64,000 nucleotides of DNA, taken from NCBI GenBank assembly GCA_963680875.1, contig OY804586.1:53292203-53356202 (forward strand), read 5' to 3'. The first letter of the stretch is position 1; the number at the start of each line of letters is the position of its first letter. Below are positions 1-10,206 of the stretch, piece by piece. The DNA is from Bathymodiolus brooksi (Eukaryota; Mollusca; Bivalvia; Mytilida; Modiolidae). The position numbers and the translations under genes were made by a program. The notes below the pieces were generated by a model. The model did not search any database. It saw only the letters and a program-made list of their open reading frames with translations, and had not been told where the DNA came from.

Positions 1-324
1 ACCTATTTAAAAAATACCACTAAATATATCAATTTTAAAACCAACATGTAGGTCAATCTATAAAGACATTTTATGATAGCTTCAACATATAACATTTATA
101 CTCATATATTATAACTAACTACTAATCAAGGATAGAATTGTCAAGATTTTGGTTTGATCTATTGTATCATTACAATTGGCTGTTAGCCAAATGTTTAGTT
201 CAGATTTTAAAGTCTGTTTCCATATATTATATAGTAAAGTTTGATTGATATGAATTTTGTCATATTTAACTTTGTTTCTTGCCTTCCAAATAGACCACTT
301 AGATATAAAAATTAATGTATTTAA

Positions 325-690
325 TAGAACCTTAGTTCACCCCCGTTTTTTAGTGGGGTTCATGTTACTCGATCTTTAGTTTTTAGTGGGGTTCATGTTA
401 CTCGATCTTTAGTTTTTAGTGGGGTTCATGTTACTCGATCTTTAGTTTTTAGTGGGGTTCATGTTACTCGATCTTTAGTTTTTAGTGGGGTTCATGTTAC
501 TCCATCTTTAGTTTTTAGTGGGGTTCATGTTAATCGATCTTTAGTTTTTAGTGGGGTTCATGTTACTCGATCTTTAGTTTTCTTTGTACTGTTTTATTGA
601 TCATTGTTTATCATGTTGTTCTTTTTCCATTTACGGATTCTGATTACCTCCCTTTGGTATCTTCAAACTCTTCTTATACTAAGCAAGAGA
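325..690 (+). repeat. Mussel-like dispersed repeat, locus 1
   Basis: This is a copy of a dispersed repeat also seen at 7380-7450, 22638-22725, 28846-29035, 43467-43645 and 60595-62100. Seen here: the TTCACCCC box, the GGGGTTCATGTTACTCGATC box (expanded into a tandem array) and the 3' part ending near CTTTGGTATCTTCAAACTC. I recognise the same wording from mussel genomes, which is one reason to suggest a bivalve. No coding capacity is visible. Confidence 0.7.
346..582 (+). repeat. 33-bp tandem array, about 7 copies
   Basis: The unit AGTGGGGTTCATGTTACTCG plus ATCTTTAGTTTTT recurs at 352, 385, 418, 451, 484, 517 and 550. Copies are nearly identical, with single changes such as CTCCATC at about 502 and TAATCG near 531. 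The array is an internal expansion of one box of the surrounding dispersed repeat. Confidence 0.95.
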
Positions 691-809
691 AATCGTGTGA
701 GTATTTCAAATCTCCCATTACAGTACAGTCAGATTAATCACTTTGACAGACGTATCGCTCATCTTTGTGATATATTCGCCTCAAGTTCAGTAGATTTTGG
801 GGTCGCGAC

Positions 810-1140
810 CCAGTGAGGTCAAACCAAAGGTTACTGTAAATAATTGGTATTTGTACTAAGGATTAAGAGCAAAGACTGGTTGGCTTGGATTCAGAATAAT
901 TTGACTGGTGAGTGGAGAGACATGTCTACCAGCAGACTGCTGTTTTAATGACCTAGCACTATAACTATCCAACTAATCATGTTGATCTGGTACAAAGCAG
1001 ACATCATCAACAGCATCTCATCAAAATATAACTTGTTCTCGCCATGATATAGCTGAAAATTGCTGAGTTGGCATGAAACAATAATCACTGACTCTAGCAC
1101 TCTGGGATATACATATTTTGTTTGTATCTTTTGTTCTGTT
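810..1140 (+). mobile_element. SINE-1 copy, tRNA head lost
   Basis: The body and tail match the other SINE-1 copies: TAAGAGCAAAGACTGGTTGGC, GACATGTCTACC, the CTAGCACTATA box, ACAAAGCAGACATCATC, and the tail GATATAGCTGAAAATTGCT followed by ATGAAACAATAATCACTGACTC. The tRNA-like head with A and B boxes is missing or eroded, so this copy is probably 5'-truncated and inactive. Confidence 0.8.
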
Positions 1141-1221
1141 GAATATATCTTCAAAATATTCTTTTGTATTTAGTGTGTTACCTGTTATCTCCCAGGAAGT
1201 AGGGGGGATTCCATAGGATTG

Positions 1222-1352
1222 TGGTGTTTAAAGCCACTTTCAAAAATATTTCAGTTATATTGTAGGGGGTCAGTTTTATTGGTGAAGTCACTGACAAACT
1301 TATCACATAATGTTTGTATCGAGTACACCCCACCACGAGTGGGATTCAAACC
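1222..1352 (-). mobile_element. SINE-2 fragment
   Basis: Reverse-strand copy of the second SINE family: GTGTTTAAAGCCACTTTCAA, AATATTTCAGTTATATTGT, CAGTTTTATTGGTG, then GTCACTGACAAACTTATCAC and the GAGTGGGATTCAAACC box, which is the reverse complement of a pol III B box. It lies in the intron before the first visible TTC23-like exon. Confidence 0.75.
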
Positions 1353-1487
1353 ATAAGAAATTAAGAAAATAGCTTAAATTAAGCTTAAGACTACTACAAA
1401 CGGAGATTATTTTTTACTTCCAAGTTTTCCAAGAGATTATGATAATGATGTTCAATTGTATTAATAAAACATGTGATTTATCTACAG

Positions 1488-1701
1488 TTATCGTGAGGGT
1501 AGTACTAAGATGGTAGATACAGGACTAGCTTTAGCTCGTGCTTATATCGCTACTGGTAAAGAAGAGGCCGAGAATTTATCAGAGAAATATCTAAACGAGT
1601 GTCTGGTGACTTGTCAAACAGGATATGGTCCTCAGCATAAAAAGACAATTGAAGTACAGGATGAATTGGCACGGTTATTAATCAGAACAGATAGACAAGA
1701 A
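1488..1701 (+). CDS. TTC23: TTC23-like exon A
   Basis: The acceptor TTTATCTACAG ends at 1487 and the donor GTATAT starts at 1702. The first base completes a codon from the previous exon; the frame then reads [20 protein letters not shown] and ends LLIRTDRQE in phase 0. Beyond the donor the open frame only reads through into intron and a SINE, so those residues are not part of the protein. An A-helix/B-helix TPR pair is visible around [22 protein letters not shown]. Confidence 0.85.
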
Positions 1702-4700
1702 GTATATATTTATCTTTATTTGGGGGAGGGGGACGTGGTAGTTTTTATGCCCCCACAGCTAGGCATGATGACTGGTTTGGTTTGTTTTATTGTGTTTCAC
1801 GCCACTTTCAACAATATTTCAGTTATATCGTTGTGGTCCGTTTTATTGGTGGAGGAAAATGGAGTACCCGGAGAAAACCACCGACCTGTCGCAAGTCACT
1901 GACAAACTTTATCTCCTAATGTTGAGGACTGGGTTGCACAAACATCAATTAAATTTAAGCCTTAATTAAACCTTAAGTGTAGATTAATTTCATATACATT
2001 TCAAATAATGTGTCAATTAAGATTTAACTAATGTGTGTGCAACCCAGTCCTGGTCATTAAGTTTTACCTTTGTCAGTACTTGCGTACGTCCATTTCTCTA
2101 TTCAATAATTTAAGTCAAATCATTTCAAATTTATACACAAGATCAAAGATCATAAAAGGCAGTCTAATTTCGAGTTCCTTGTTGTGATGTCCATTACGAT
2201 TTCTGCATAAAAACAATATTCAGTTCATCTTTACCTTCAGTTGTTTGTAGGAGGACGCATGTCTTATTTACGTTATTTGTGTTTGTTTGTGTATAGTGGT
2301 GTCCAACACATATTGTAATGTATTTTTCTTTGTCTTGTGTACCCAATGTTGCCAGTTTCTCAGGATTGGCCTTTTTTGATTGCCCCTTCGATATTCTCTA
2401 ATGTTTATTATTGAATCGGGACTTCACACCACTTTTCCATTTGGAGTTATTGCCCCTTTCATGCCAAAAATACAAATTTGAGTTTCCTCTCAATAACTTA
2501 AGTTCCCCTGAAGTAAATCGTTTCAAATTTATACACAAGGTTAGGGACTATAGAATGCAGCCTAACCTTGATTACAATGTTATATATGTTCCATTCTATA
2601 ATTTTGCCCCTGTATACTAGCTGGAGCCAGGGCATTCGAGTGCTATGTACACTTTCTTCCACTTTTTTGCCTTGAAATTAAGAGCAGTTTGAGATAACAA
2701 GGTTCAATTGTATGCATTTGTGAAAGCGCATCGGTGGTGTAATGGTTAGCATGCTCGCCTCGAGTGAGTGAGATCGTGGGTTCGAGCGCACTAAGATTGG
2801 TGTTTTCTGCTTCTGTTTTAAGGAGTAAGATCAAATACTGGTTGGCTCCGTATTATGTTAATGTGCCCAAGAACTGTTGTTTTAAGTGAACTAGCACTAT
2901 ACAGATCCAACTATTAAAGCATGTTGGTCTATTACAAAGCAGACATCATCATCATCATCTTCGAATCCAATGTAACTTGTTCTAGTCATTGATATAGCTT
3001 AAATATTATTCATTTGGCGTTAAACAACAATCACTCACTCACTATATATTTGTATTTGTAGGATGGGTTGGAGCTTCTGAGATCAACTTTACCAGATAAG
3101 TGTGAGAACTACGGTGATTATTCTGAACCTGTCTCAGATACACATAAACTCATTGCATCAGTTCATCTATCACAAGGAAATTTAGAAAAATCTCTTAGAG
3201 CTTATAAAAAAGTAAGTGAGCTTACATTTACGAAAAACTTTGACAGAAAATACTGTTTAGTTACGGTTAAGTTCATTTCAAATAAACCGCCGTTGTGGTG
3301 TAATGGATAGCATACTGGTGTCAAGTAAGGAAGATTGTCGTTTCGATCCTGGTCTCACGGTTATAAAACTTTTCAATAATGATTTTGTACTCGTATTCGA
3401 AAAACTGCCAATCTGCTAACTGTATCTAGTATATACATCATTCTGATTGGATGATTTGGCAGTATGAGTACGAAGCTCAAATTCGACGTTTTATAAACAT
3501 AAAGTCAGGTCAGGTTAAACCAAGTGCTTTTCTGCTGACCACTCATTATCAAGGTATAATTAAAATGAGATTGGTTGACTTGGAAACAGGATAATGCATC
3601 CTTATTTAGCAACATGATGTATACATTCATATTGTTATTACAGTGACTTATTAAACTCCAGCACATTGTTTTAGCCTACATGTAGTTTATTGCTGACATC
3701 ATCATCTCTTCAACAGTAACTTTTTCTTGTTATAATATGGCTGAAAAATTGCTCACTTGCCATTAAACGTGAATAATTCACTCACTCAATTCAAGTATGC
3801 ATAGCCATTTAACATAGATAAAATGTAAAGCGAAAAATGTCAAACTGTCGAGACAATTCCAAAATCCAATTGAAAAATCGTTACTCCTCACCACACACAT
3901 AGACATGACTGGTCACTTCCCTTGTTAAATCGTTACTCCTCACTACACACATAGACATGACCGGTCACTTCTCTGGTTTGGAACAGGCACTTCAATAAAA
4001 AAAAAAAAAAATCTTCTGTCTCTCTACAGATCCAGCCTTGCAATTTTACAACTTTTTTAGGTCAAATTTTGTTCTCATACTAAAAAAAAAAATGACGAGT
4101 CAGAACAATATATCAAATACTGAGAAATAATTTATATGCATGTATCCCAATATTCCTGGATTGCTAATAAAAGATGGATTACAAATATGCAACCAGTGCC
4201 TATCACCTGTAATGTTGTGAGTTCGAATCCCAGTCATGACGAGGTGTACTCGATACAACTTTATGTGATCAAGTTTGTCAGTGATTTGCGGCAGGTCGGT
4301 GGTTTTCTCTGAGTACTCTGGTTTCCTCCATCAATAAATCTGACTGCTACAATATAACTGAAATATTGTTGCAAGTGTCATTAAACACCATAACTCTAAC
4401 CCCTCGATTCTAAATCACTGCCCTTATAATAATAAGAAAGAAATTTAAGATGTTATTCATTAGTTCTGATCCCATAAATGAACAGAAAATGTTACACATT
4501 TATTGCTCTGTTTCATTCTTCATTTCATGGATTTTTTTAACCATGAAAACCAAATAAATTGGTTCCGCACAAGCAGCATATATACTGTGTTCTGGTTGGA
4601 TGAATTCGAGTACAAGTTTGAAGTCCAGATTCATGAATTTAATGCCTCCGATTATAAATTACAGCTACGAATTGGACTGAAAATGCATTTTCTGAAATTT

Positions 4701-6605
4701 CCATTTTCAAATTTCTGTTTCAGTGTTTGAATATAGAACAAATAGTCCTGGGTAAAAATCATAGAAAAACTAAAGACACAGAGAGAACTATTGATATTTT
4801 AATGGCGTAAGTATTATTTAAGTTGTTATTGTTCAACACGTACAATAATATTTTTCTTAATTTATGTAAGAGGCCTTGTCCACATTCAGATTGTAGTTGG
4901 ATTTGTATCTACATACCTATACAATCAGTGCCTATCGCCACCAAACTGAAGTTTGGAGTTTAATTCCTGCCATGGAATGGGATTAGCTCTCATGGTAAAA
5001 ATATTCCAAAAATTAGGAGTTTGATTACTGCCATGACATGGGGTTAGCTCTCATGGTAAACATTTTCCAAACATTGGGAATTTGTTTCCTGTCGTGGCAT
5101 GGAGTTAGCACTCATGGTAAACATTGTCCAAACATTGTGAGTTTGTTTCCTGTCGTGGCATGGGGTTAGTTGTCATGGTAAAAAGTGTGCAAACGTTAGG
5201 AGTTTGTTTCCTGCTGTGGCATGGGGTTAGTTGTCATGGTTAAAAAATTTCCAGACGTTGGGAATTTGTTTCCTGCTGTGACATGGGGTTAGCTGTCATG
5301 GTAAAAAAATTTCCAACAGGTTTGGATACAGGAAAAATGGAAAAAGCCGGAGACAACAGAACCATTCAAATAAATTTAATCTGGACGATAGGTTAGATCA
5401 ATTTATAGAGCCTAGTATATATAAAATATACTTATAGTATAACTACTCATGCAAATCAAAAATAAATTGTGAGTAACACAAAATGTTAGCACCTGAGTAA
5501 ATTATCATGGTTGATCGGTCATGGGTGATTTATTTATTATCTTAGGAATGCATCAGTTGTTATCCTGTTTATTACATAGGTTGTACGCTTTTGTTTGCAT
5601 GATTAAAATTTTTCAAAAAAGGACCTTGTGTTTCATTGTCGCACACTGAATGATATATTTTACTGGGACGTTGTTGCTAATGTGATGTCATACAGTTATA
5701 AATAGGGATGGTCGTGATCGTATGGTAGTTGGATTTATAACTACCTATGGTATCAGTGTCTATCACCGCTAACGTTGTGAATTCGAACCACCCTCCAGCA
5801 AGGTGTAATTGATACAACTTTGTGTGATAAAGTTTGTCAGTGACTTGTGGCAGGTTGGTGGTTTTCTCCGGATACTCTGGTTTCCTCCACCAATAAAACT
5901 GACAATATAACTGAAATATTGTTGAAAGTGGCATTACACATCTTAACCCTACAGTTATAAATAGACGTTGTTATTTCATTAGGTGAAACATCCGCTTTTC
6001 TTTCTCTGGAAAATCTCAGTATTTCACATAATTTTATATAATAATTAAATTTATTCAGATTGAAAATTTCTAAAGGTAAAATAATAGAAAATAGCAACTG
6101 CATTGGTATCGTAATGATAATCATGCTCGTCTAGAGTACAGTAGTTTGTGCCTTGGTCAGATCAAACCAAAGCCTTTGAAAATTGGTATGTGTTGCTTCT
6201 CCGTTAGGCATGCAGCATTATGGAGTAATAGTGGTTGGCTTGGAATCAGGATAGTGTGTCCAATTGGGGTGACATGTCTATCCACAGACTGTTGGTTCAG
6301 TGAGCCAGCACTATAAAAATCCAACTTATCATGTTTGTCTAGTACAATGCGAACATCATCATCTATTAATTTGAAACGTAACTTGTTCTCGTTATGATAT
6401 AGATGAAAAATTACTCATTTGACATTAAACAACAATTATTTTACTCACTCAGAAATAACATTTAACAATTTTCTATTGCAGAAGTCCAGGACTGTCAAAT
6501 AGATTTGTATTGAGTAAAGAAGATGAATTAAAGAAAAGGCCAAAGTTTAACACCATGGTTACGACAAAACAAAGTTTAGGAGGATTTAAATCCTCAGGAT
6601 TTTAG
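1488..6605 (+). CDS. TTC23: TTC23-like tetratricopeptide protein, 3' part (four exons)
   Basis: Four coding exons join in phase with consensus GT-AG borders and end in TAG: 1488-1701, 3062-3211, 4724-4806 and 6482-6605, about 190 codons in all. The translation has TPR-type helices ([20 protein letters not shown], then [17 protein letters not shown]) and ends [12 protein letters not shown]. The wording fits the C-terminal half of TTC23/TTC23L, a roughly 450-residue TPR protein of cilia reported with the EvC Hedgehog-signalling zone; that role comes from the family, not from this sequence. Earlier exons lie before base 1. The introns are full of SINEs. Assignment to TTC23 rather than a paralogue such as TTC23L is from memory of the family and is not certain. 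Confidence 0.75.
1777..1925 (-). mobile_element. SINE-2 fragment
   Basis: Reverse copy with TTGTGTTTCACGCCACTTTC, CAACAATATTTCAGTTATATC, TTTATTGGTGGAGGAAAATG and CGGAGAAAACCACCGACCTG. It sits 75 bases downstream of the exon A donor, and the open frame over it is read-through. Confidence 0.85.
2728..3048 (+). mobile_element. SINE-1, nearly full length, with tRNA-like head
   Basis: The head carries a pol III A box (GGTGTAATGGTTAGCATGC, 2734-2752) and a B box (GGGTTCGAGC, about 2778-2787). The body has TAAGGAGTAAGATCAAATAC, CTGGTTGGCTC, CTAGCACTATA and ACAAAGCAGACATCATCATC, and the tail is GATATAGCTTAAATATTATTC … GGCGTTAAACAACAATC … ACTCACTCAC. It lies in the TTC23-like intron just before the next exon's acceptor. 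The head is too degenerate and the body too SINE-like for a real tRNA gene. Confidence 0.9.
3062..3211 (+). CDS. TTC23: TTC23-like exon B
   Basis: The acceptor TTTGTATTTGTAG ends at 3061; the donor GTAAGT starts at 3212. The exon is 150 bp, phase 0 at both ends, and reads [20 protein letters not shown] … [18 protein letters not shown]. The last helix pair is a clear TPR half ([17 protein letters not shown]). Confidence 0.85.
3289..3785 (+). mobile_element. SINE-1 interrupted by a small foldback element
   Basis: The tRNA-like head (GTTGTGGTGTAATGGATAGC, then CGTTTCGATCC) is separated from the body (GTCAGGTTAAACCAAGTG onward) by the foldback element at 3360-3498. The body has the TGGTTGACTTGG box, TGACATCATCATCTC, the GATATAGCTGAAAA-like tail and AATAATTCACTCACTC. 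Confidence 0.8.
3360..3498 (+). mobile_element. Short inverted-repeat (MITE-like) insert in SINE-1
   Basis: Terminal inverted repeats GTTATAAAAC / GTTTTATAAAC enclose a second inner inverted pair, TTGTACTCGTATTCG … ACTGCCAATC against GATTTGGCAGT … GAGTACGAAG. The insert lies inside the SINE right after its B box, so it is younger than the SINE. No ORF. Confidence 0.7.
3875..3980. repeat. 52-bp direct duplication
   Basis: AAATCGTTACTCCTCAC(C/T)ACAC … CATAGACATGAC(T/C)GGTCAC occurs twice with a 52-bp period, starting at 3875 and 3927. Confidence 0.9.
4180..4393 (+). mobile_element. SINE-2 copy
   Basis: Forward copy: the B-box-like GTGAGTTCGAATCCCAG, TGTACTCGATACAAC, AAGTTTGTCAGTGATTTGCG, GGTGGTTTTCTCTGAG, then GAAATATTGTTGCAAGTG and CATTAAACACC at the tail. 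It lies in the intron between TTC23-like exons B and C. Confidence 0.85.
4724..4806 (+). CDS. TTC23: TTC23-like exon C
   Basis: The acceptor TTCTGTTTCAG ends at 4723; the donor GTAAGT starts at 4807. It enters in phase 0 and leaves after two bases of a codon. It reads [20 protein letters not shown] … ILMA, including the G-x-x-H-x-K-T pattern common in kinesin-light-chain-type TPR proteins. Its short length is supported by the phase match to both neighbours. Confidence 0.85.
4957..5320. repeat. 61-bp tandem array, 6 copies
   Basis: The unit GAGTTTG(A/T)TTCCTGC … TGGCATGGGGTTAGCTGTCA TGGTAAAAA … CCAAAC starts at about 4957, 5017, 5078, 5139, 5200 and 5262. Copies differ by single bases and 1-2 base indels. 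It lies in the TTC23-like intron between exons C and D. Confidence 0.93.
5705..5946 (+). mobile_element. SINE-2, nearly full length
   Basis: Forward copy with the head GATGGTCGTGATCGTATGG TAGTTGGATTTATAAC, the B-box-like GTGAATTCGAACC, GATACAACTTTGTGTGATAA, GTCAGTGACTTGTGGCAGG, TTCTCCGGATACTCTGG, TTTCCTCCACCAATAAAAC and the tail GAAATATTGTTGAAAGTGGC. It is the best copy here for defining the family's 5' end. Confidence 0.88.
6098..6450 (+). mobile_element. SINE-1 copy
   Basis: A degenerate A box (GCATTGGTATCGTAATGATAA), the AGATCAAACCAAAG motif, GCTTCTCCGTTAGGCATGC, TGGTTGGCTTGGAATCAGG, GACATGTCTATCC, CCAGCACTATA, and the tail GATATAGATGAAAAATTACTC … CATTAAACAACAATTATTT … ACTCACTC. It lies 30 bases before the last TTC23-like exon. 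Confidence 0.85.
6482..6605 (+). CDS. TTC23: TTC23-like terminal coding exon D
   Basis: The acceptor TTTTCTATTGCAG ends at 6481. The first base completes the codon left open by exon C (GC+A = Ala); the frame reads [20 protein letters not shown] … GGFKSSGF and stops at TAG 6603-6605. This Ser/Lys-rich tail after the TPRs fits a C-terminus. The 3'UTR follows. Confidence 0.85.
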
Positions 6606-7379
6606 ATAAATTGCAAAAAAATGACATATATATAAAAGCACATAGTAGATTAAAAAAACTTACTTTCCATGACTTGCTCAGTTTTTATATAATTAAAGTG
6701 ATAGGATCTACGATTTTCGTTTAAAAATGCATTTCACTTTTATCAGGGAAATATACCTTCAGTAATTAAATTAGAAAAAATATATGATTTTATATCAAAC
6801 GTACCCCCTTGTCAATGATTCTTTACTTGAAACAAGAGTTCGTGAATTTTTGTTGGTGTGACAAAAAATTGATTTCTAACCGCGATTCATACAGACGATA
6901 CAAAGCAATCAACTTTACTCTGTTAATTACGTTGATTAAAGTTACAAAATTGACATTTTAAGCATTTTTTAGTTCATACCTAGGGACTGGCCGTTAGATC
7001 ACCGTTTTACCGATTTTAATATTAAACACGAAAATTTTATTAGATCCTATGTCTTTAACCCTACTAGCCTGTTGTTCTACTTAATAAAAGACTAGTGGCA
7101 TTGTTTCTTGTAAACATATACTGTTTACATGGGTTGTAAACATAGACTCTTTGACCTGGTCGAGCAATCTATTTTGTTCTGTATCATTAATTATTTTAGA
7201 AAGTACCATATTTCATATCTATATTTTTTTATTTATTTTGTTTAGAGATTCCATTTGTCTGTGATATATTTAAATTATGACTTATATGAAATAAATGTAG
7301 ATAATAATGTATGTTGACTTTTCTATCAGTCTTTAGCTTATTTGACTCAAAGAGTTATTGTCATGACAACTTCATAATA
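6606..7379 (+). other. 3' flank of the TTC23-like gene
   Basis: AT-rich sequence with no ORF or recognised repeat. AATAAA hexamers at about 7083-7088 and 7290-7295 are candidate poly(A) signals; the second is followed by TG-containing sequence. Which one is used cannot be told from sequence alone. Confidence 0.45.
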
Positions 7380-7450
7380 TTGGCACATGATTTCACCCCC
7401 TGAGTTGTTTAGTGAGGTTTTTGTTGCTCAATATTTAGTTTTATCCTGCA
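7380..7450 (+). repeat. Fragment of the mussel-like dispersed repeat
   Basis: TTCACCCCCTGAGTTGTTTA GTGAGG … GTTGCTCAATATTTAGTTTT matches the box expanded at 346-582, with several changes. Confidence 0.6.
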
Positions 7451-7641
7451 ATGACAGCATTTACCGACCAATATAGCCTGCCCAATATTTTTTTTTATAT
7501 TGGTCAGTTATAAATAGAACATACAAATGTAAAACGGGGCACATCGGGGGATATTGTTTTCAAATACATACACAAAATTATTTCAAATACTTTTATCATC
7601 GTCCAGTAAGCGTTTATTTACGATTTAAAATTGCAGGATAA

Positions 7642-7786
7642 ATACAATACATGTGCACTGTCGAAGCATATAGGTAAATATGTGTATTCGGCGGGAAAAG
7701 GCTCGGCAATGCCTCGCCTTTTCCCCCGTTTCTAAGCCTTGTACACATATTTACCTATATGCTTCGACAGTGCACATGTATTGTAT
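7642..7786. mobile_element. Small foldback element with nested hairpin
   Basis: Arms of about 45 bp, starting ATACAATACATGTGCACTGT and closing with the exact reverse complement, enclose a loop that itself folds (GGGAAAAGGC … GCCTTTTCCC around 7693-7725). The arms are perfect or nearly so, implying recent origin or constraint. No coding capacity. Confidence 0.9.
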
Positions 7787-7875
7787 ATTTGTGCATAGTG
7801 TATTTACTACCATTATTTGTGTTTTAAATTTGTGCTTTTACTTTTGGTCGTTCTATTGTCTATCGTTCTTTGATA

Positions 7876-8062
7876 TACCATTCGAACATTGTGAGTTCAA
7901 ATCCCACTCAGGTGATACAACAATATGTGATAAAGTTTGTCTGTGACTTGCTGCAGGTTGGTGGTTTTCTCCGGATACTCTGGTTTCCTCCACCAATAAA
8001 ACTTGTCGCCACGATATAGCTGAAATATTGTTGAAAGTGGCGTTAAATACCATAAAACCAAA
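7876..8062 (+). mobile_element. SINE-2 copy
   Basis: Forward copy: the B-box-like GTGAGTTCAAATCCCAC, GATAAAGTTTGTCTGTGACT, GGTTGGTGGTTTTCTCCGG, CCTCCACCAATAAAACTTG and the tail CGATATAGCTGAAATATTGT TGAAAGTGGCGTTAAATACC. Confidence 0.88.
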
Positions 8063-8110
8063 CCTGGAACATCTTCTACCAAACTTGGCAGCAAGTTTTC
8101 ATAAATGGTA

Positions 8111-8310
8111 TACAGTCCAACCTGTATGAAGAGGTCATCTTTGGGACAAAGAAAATATGGCTTTATAATACAGGTGACCTCTTAAAAGAGGTTCAAATCA
8201 TATGAAACTTTCTATGATAGGGCAAGAAAAAGGTGACCTTTTAATACAGGTGACTTCTTAATAGAGGTGACTGCTTAATACAGGTGATCGTATGGGATGG
8301 CTTGACTGTA
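8111..8310. mobile_element. Tc1/mariner-type MITE, 200 bp
   Basis: It starts TACAGTCCAACC and ends GGCTTGACTGTA, with TA on both outer sides, as expected for Tc1/mariner superfamily ends. The interior is repeated AATACAGGTGACCTCTTAA-type sequence. There is no transposase, so it is non-autonomous. Confidence 0.75.
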
Positions 8311-9305
8311 TATTGCAATTTGTGCTTTTAGTACAGTTCAAGAATCAGATTATCTATAAAAAAAAAAATAAGATCTTGGTGGCTCTGTATTCTCGAGAAT
8401 GGTATTTGGAATTTTTTATCATGGCCTCTTGTTCCAGTATAAAAGATTATTTATTAGTGAGAAGGGTTACATGAATTTCATTAGCTATAGGTCAAAATGA
8501 GTTTGTTTTAGAACTTGTAAACCAGCTAAAACAGCAGTGATCAACAATTACAACAATATCAACAACAGGAACAATCAATGGCCTCTCATCTCAAATCACT
8601 ACACAAAAAAGACAACGAAATATGACATTGGAAATCAAGGTCCTGGCTTGGGTTTTGGCACGGGGGGAAGGGGGGTCACTTCCTATATACTTGCATATAC
8701 AGACGTGCCGCTTGATTGGGTGGTTTTTTGAGCTGTCAAATATGACGTGGAAAATTTGCATTAGGATATGTCAATGGGTGGTAATTGGTAAGCAAATAAT
8801 ATATGAATGGGTCTTATCTTTAATACATTAATACACAGATAAATTCCTATGTCTGATCATTACGATCTGCAGTCGATGTCCTGCGAGGAATCTGACATTT
8901 AATCCTCCGATAATTGAATAATCAAGTGTCAAATTAATATATTACAGGATGTCTCTTATCTGGACTATGTCTGTACAAACAATTAATAATTAGCTGCTGA
9001 AACATTTATTGATTTATCACCTAATTACCCTTTTAACTGTTTAAGCTTAGGCCAAAAAAAAATATATGTGTGTTTACTGTCACATGTCAAAAAAATCTAG
9101 GGTCGGTCGGTCGGCATGAATTTTTTTTTTTTTTTATAACTATCAGCAAAACCGGAAATAGTCGTTCCCGGTTCCGGAATCTGATTCCGGTATTTCATTT
9201 TCGAAATTTCCGGTAAGCCGTCATTTGTTTTGAATGAATCTTACGGGAGTGCAAACTCCGGACAGTTTTCGTATCCGCTACCGAACATGGTTCATCCGCT
9301 GGATA
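8311..9305. other. No gene recognised
   Basis: AT-rich sequence with a T-run near 9120 and a short GGTCGGTCGGTCGG motif at about 9101. Bases 9240-9314 (AAACTCCGGACAGTT … ATCACTG) are the left flank of the next element and resemble the complement of 15815-15900. Open frames here are short and overlap without codon character. Confidence 0.5.
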
Positions 9306-9744
9306 CAATCACTGAATGCCGGACAACTCGGCCCGCGGACAACTCGGCCCGCGGACAACTCGGACCGAGACAAGTCGGCCCGTAAGTGAGGACAAGTCGG
9401 CGCGTAAGTGAGAACAAGTCGGCCCGTAAGCGAGGACTAGTCGGCCCGTATGATAAGACAACTCGGACCGTATTATTGTTTTATAATATTGTTCAATATT
9501 TATATGTGTATAATTATTGCTTTATTTAAAAGACAATTATTTTCTTTTAGTGAAAATGAATTATTTATTAAATGATAATATTAAGTGACCAAAAATGTGA
9601 TTAGGACGTGATTTTGTTCTCATAACATGGTCTATTACGTATCATTTACAGGAATAAAGTTAATATAAAAAATTTAAAATAAATAATTTAAGAAAAAAAT
9701 ATTTAGAGCTTATAAATTATGAAATTTCATATAAGCATTATGTA

Positions 9745-10206
9745 TTATTTTTTGTTTGTATAAGCTTCATGGTTGTTGGAAACACCTTGTGAATCAAGAG
9801 ATTTTGAAAGTTCAAAAGCTTCTTTCAATAATGGATTTAAATTGTCAGTATGTAGTCTGGCAAGATATAAAATTGCTTGCGAATTTATCAAATTTTCAAC
9901 AGGAAATCTACCAAGTTCTGCTCTCACTCCTATATTTGAGGAAGTCTTCTTTGTTCCCATGAGATGCTTACAAAAAATCAAGTGAACTTTTTCGAAGGGG
10001 GTTCTATCAATAAAAGTGAAATGGTCCATGTTACCATTTCTTAGTATAGCTCTTTGCTTTGCCCTATGGTAAAGAAGAAAATAATCCATAAAAGATATTT
10101 CAGAATTGTAGGTCAAAATAGGTCTAACCAAACATATTAAGTTTATTAACACTAGACTATCTATCACAATCCTTGAAATGAAGTTGCACATACAGTCATC
10201 TGTCAA
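9745..10206 (-). pseudogene. LINE reverse-transcriptase ORF, C-terminal fragment (cargo of element A)
   Basis: The 153-residue open frame contains LTYNSEISFMDYF, RAKQRAILRNGN, FEKVHLIFCKHLMGTKK, VRAELGRFPVE and LYLARLHTDNLNPLLKEAF. This wording is typical of the region after the RT domain in metazoan non-LTR retrotransposons. The last ten residues come from the host element's own sequence, shared with copy B near 26881, so the LINE part joins abruptly. The catalytic RT motifs are absent; it is a fragment, not an active protein. Confidence 0.8.

Noticed and set aside
1702..1902. Extension of the TTC23-like exon to 1902
   Set aside because: The frame runs through a good donor into a reverse SINE-2 copy.
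2728..2800. tRNA gene
   Set aside because: A and B boxes are present but the arms do not fold as a full tRNA and the sequence continues into a SINE body shared by other copies.
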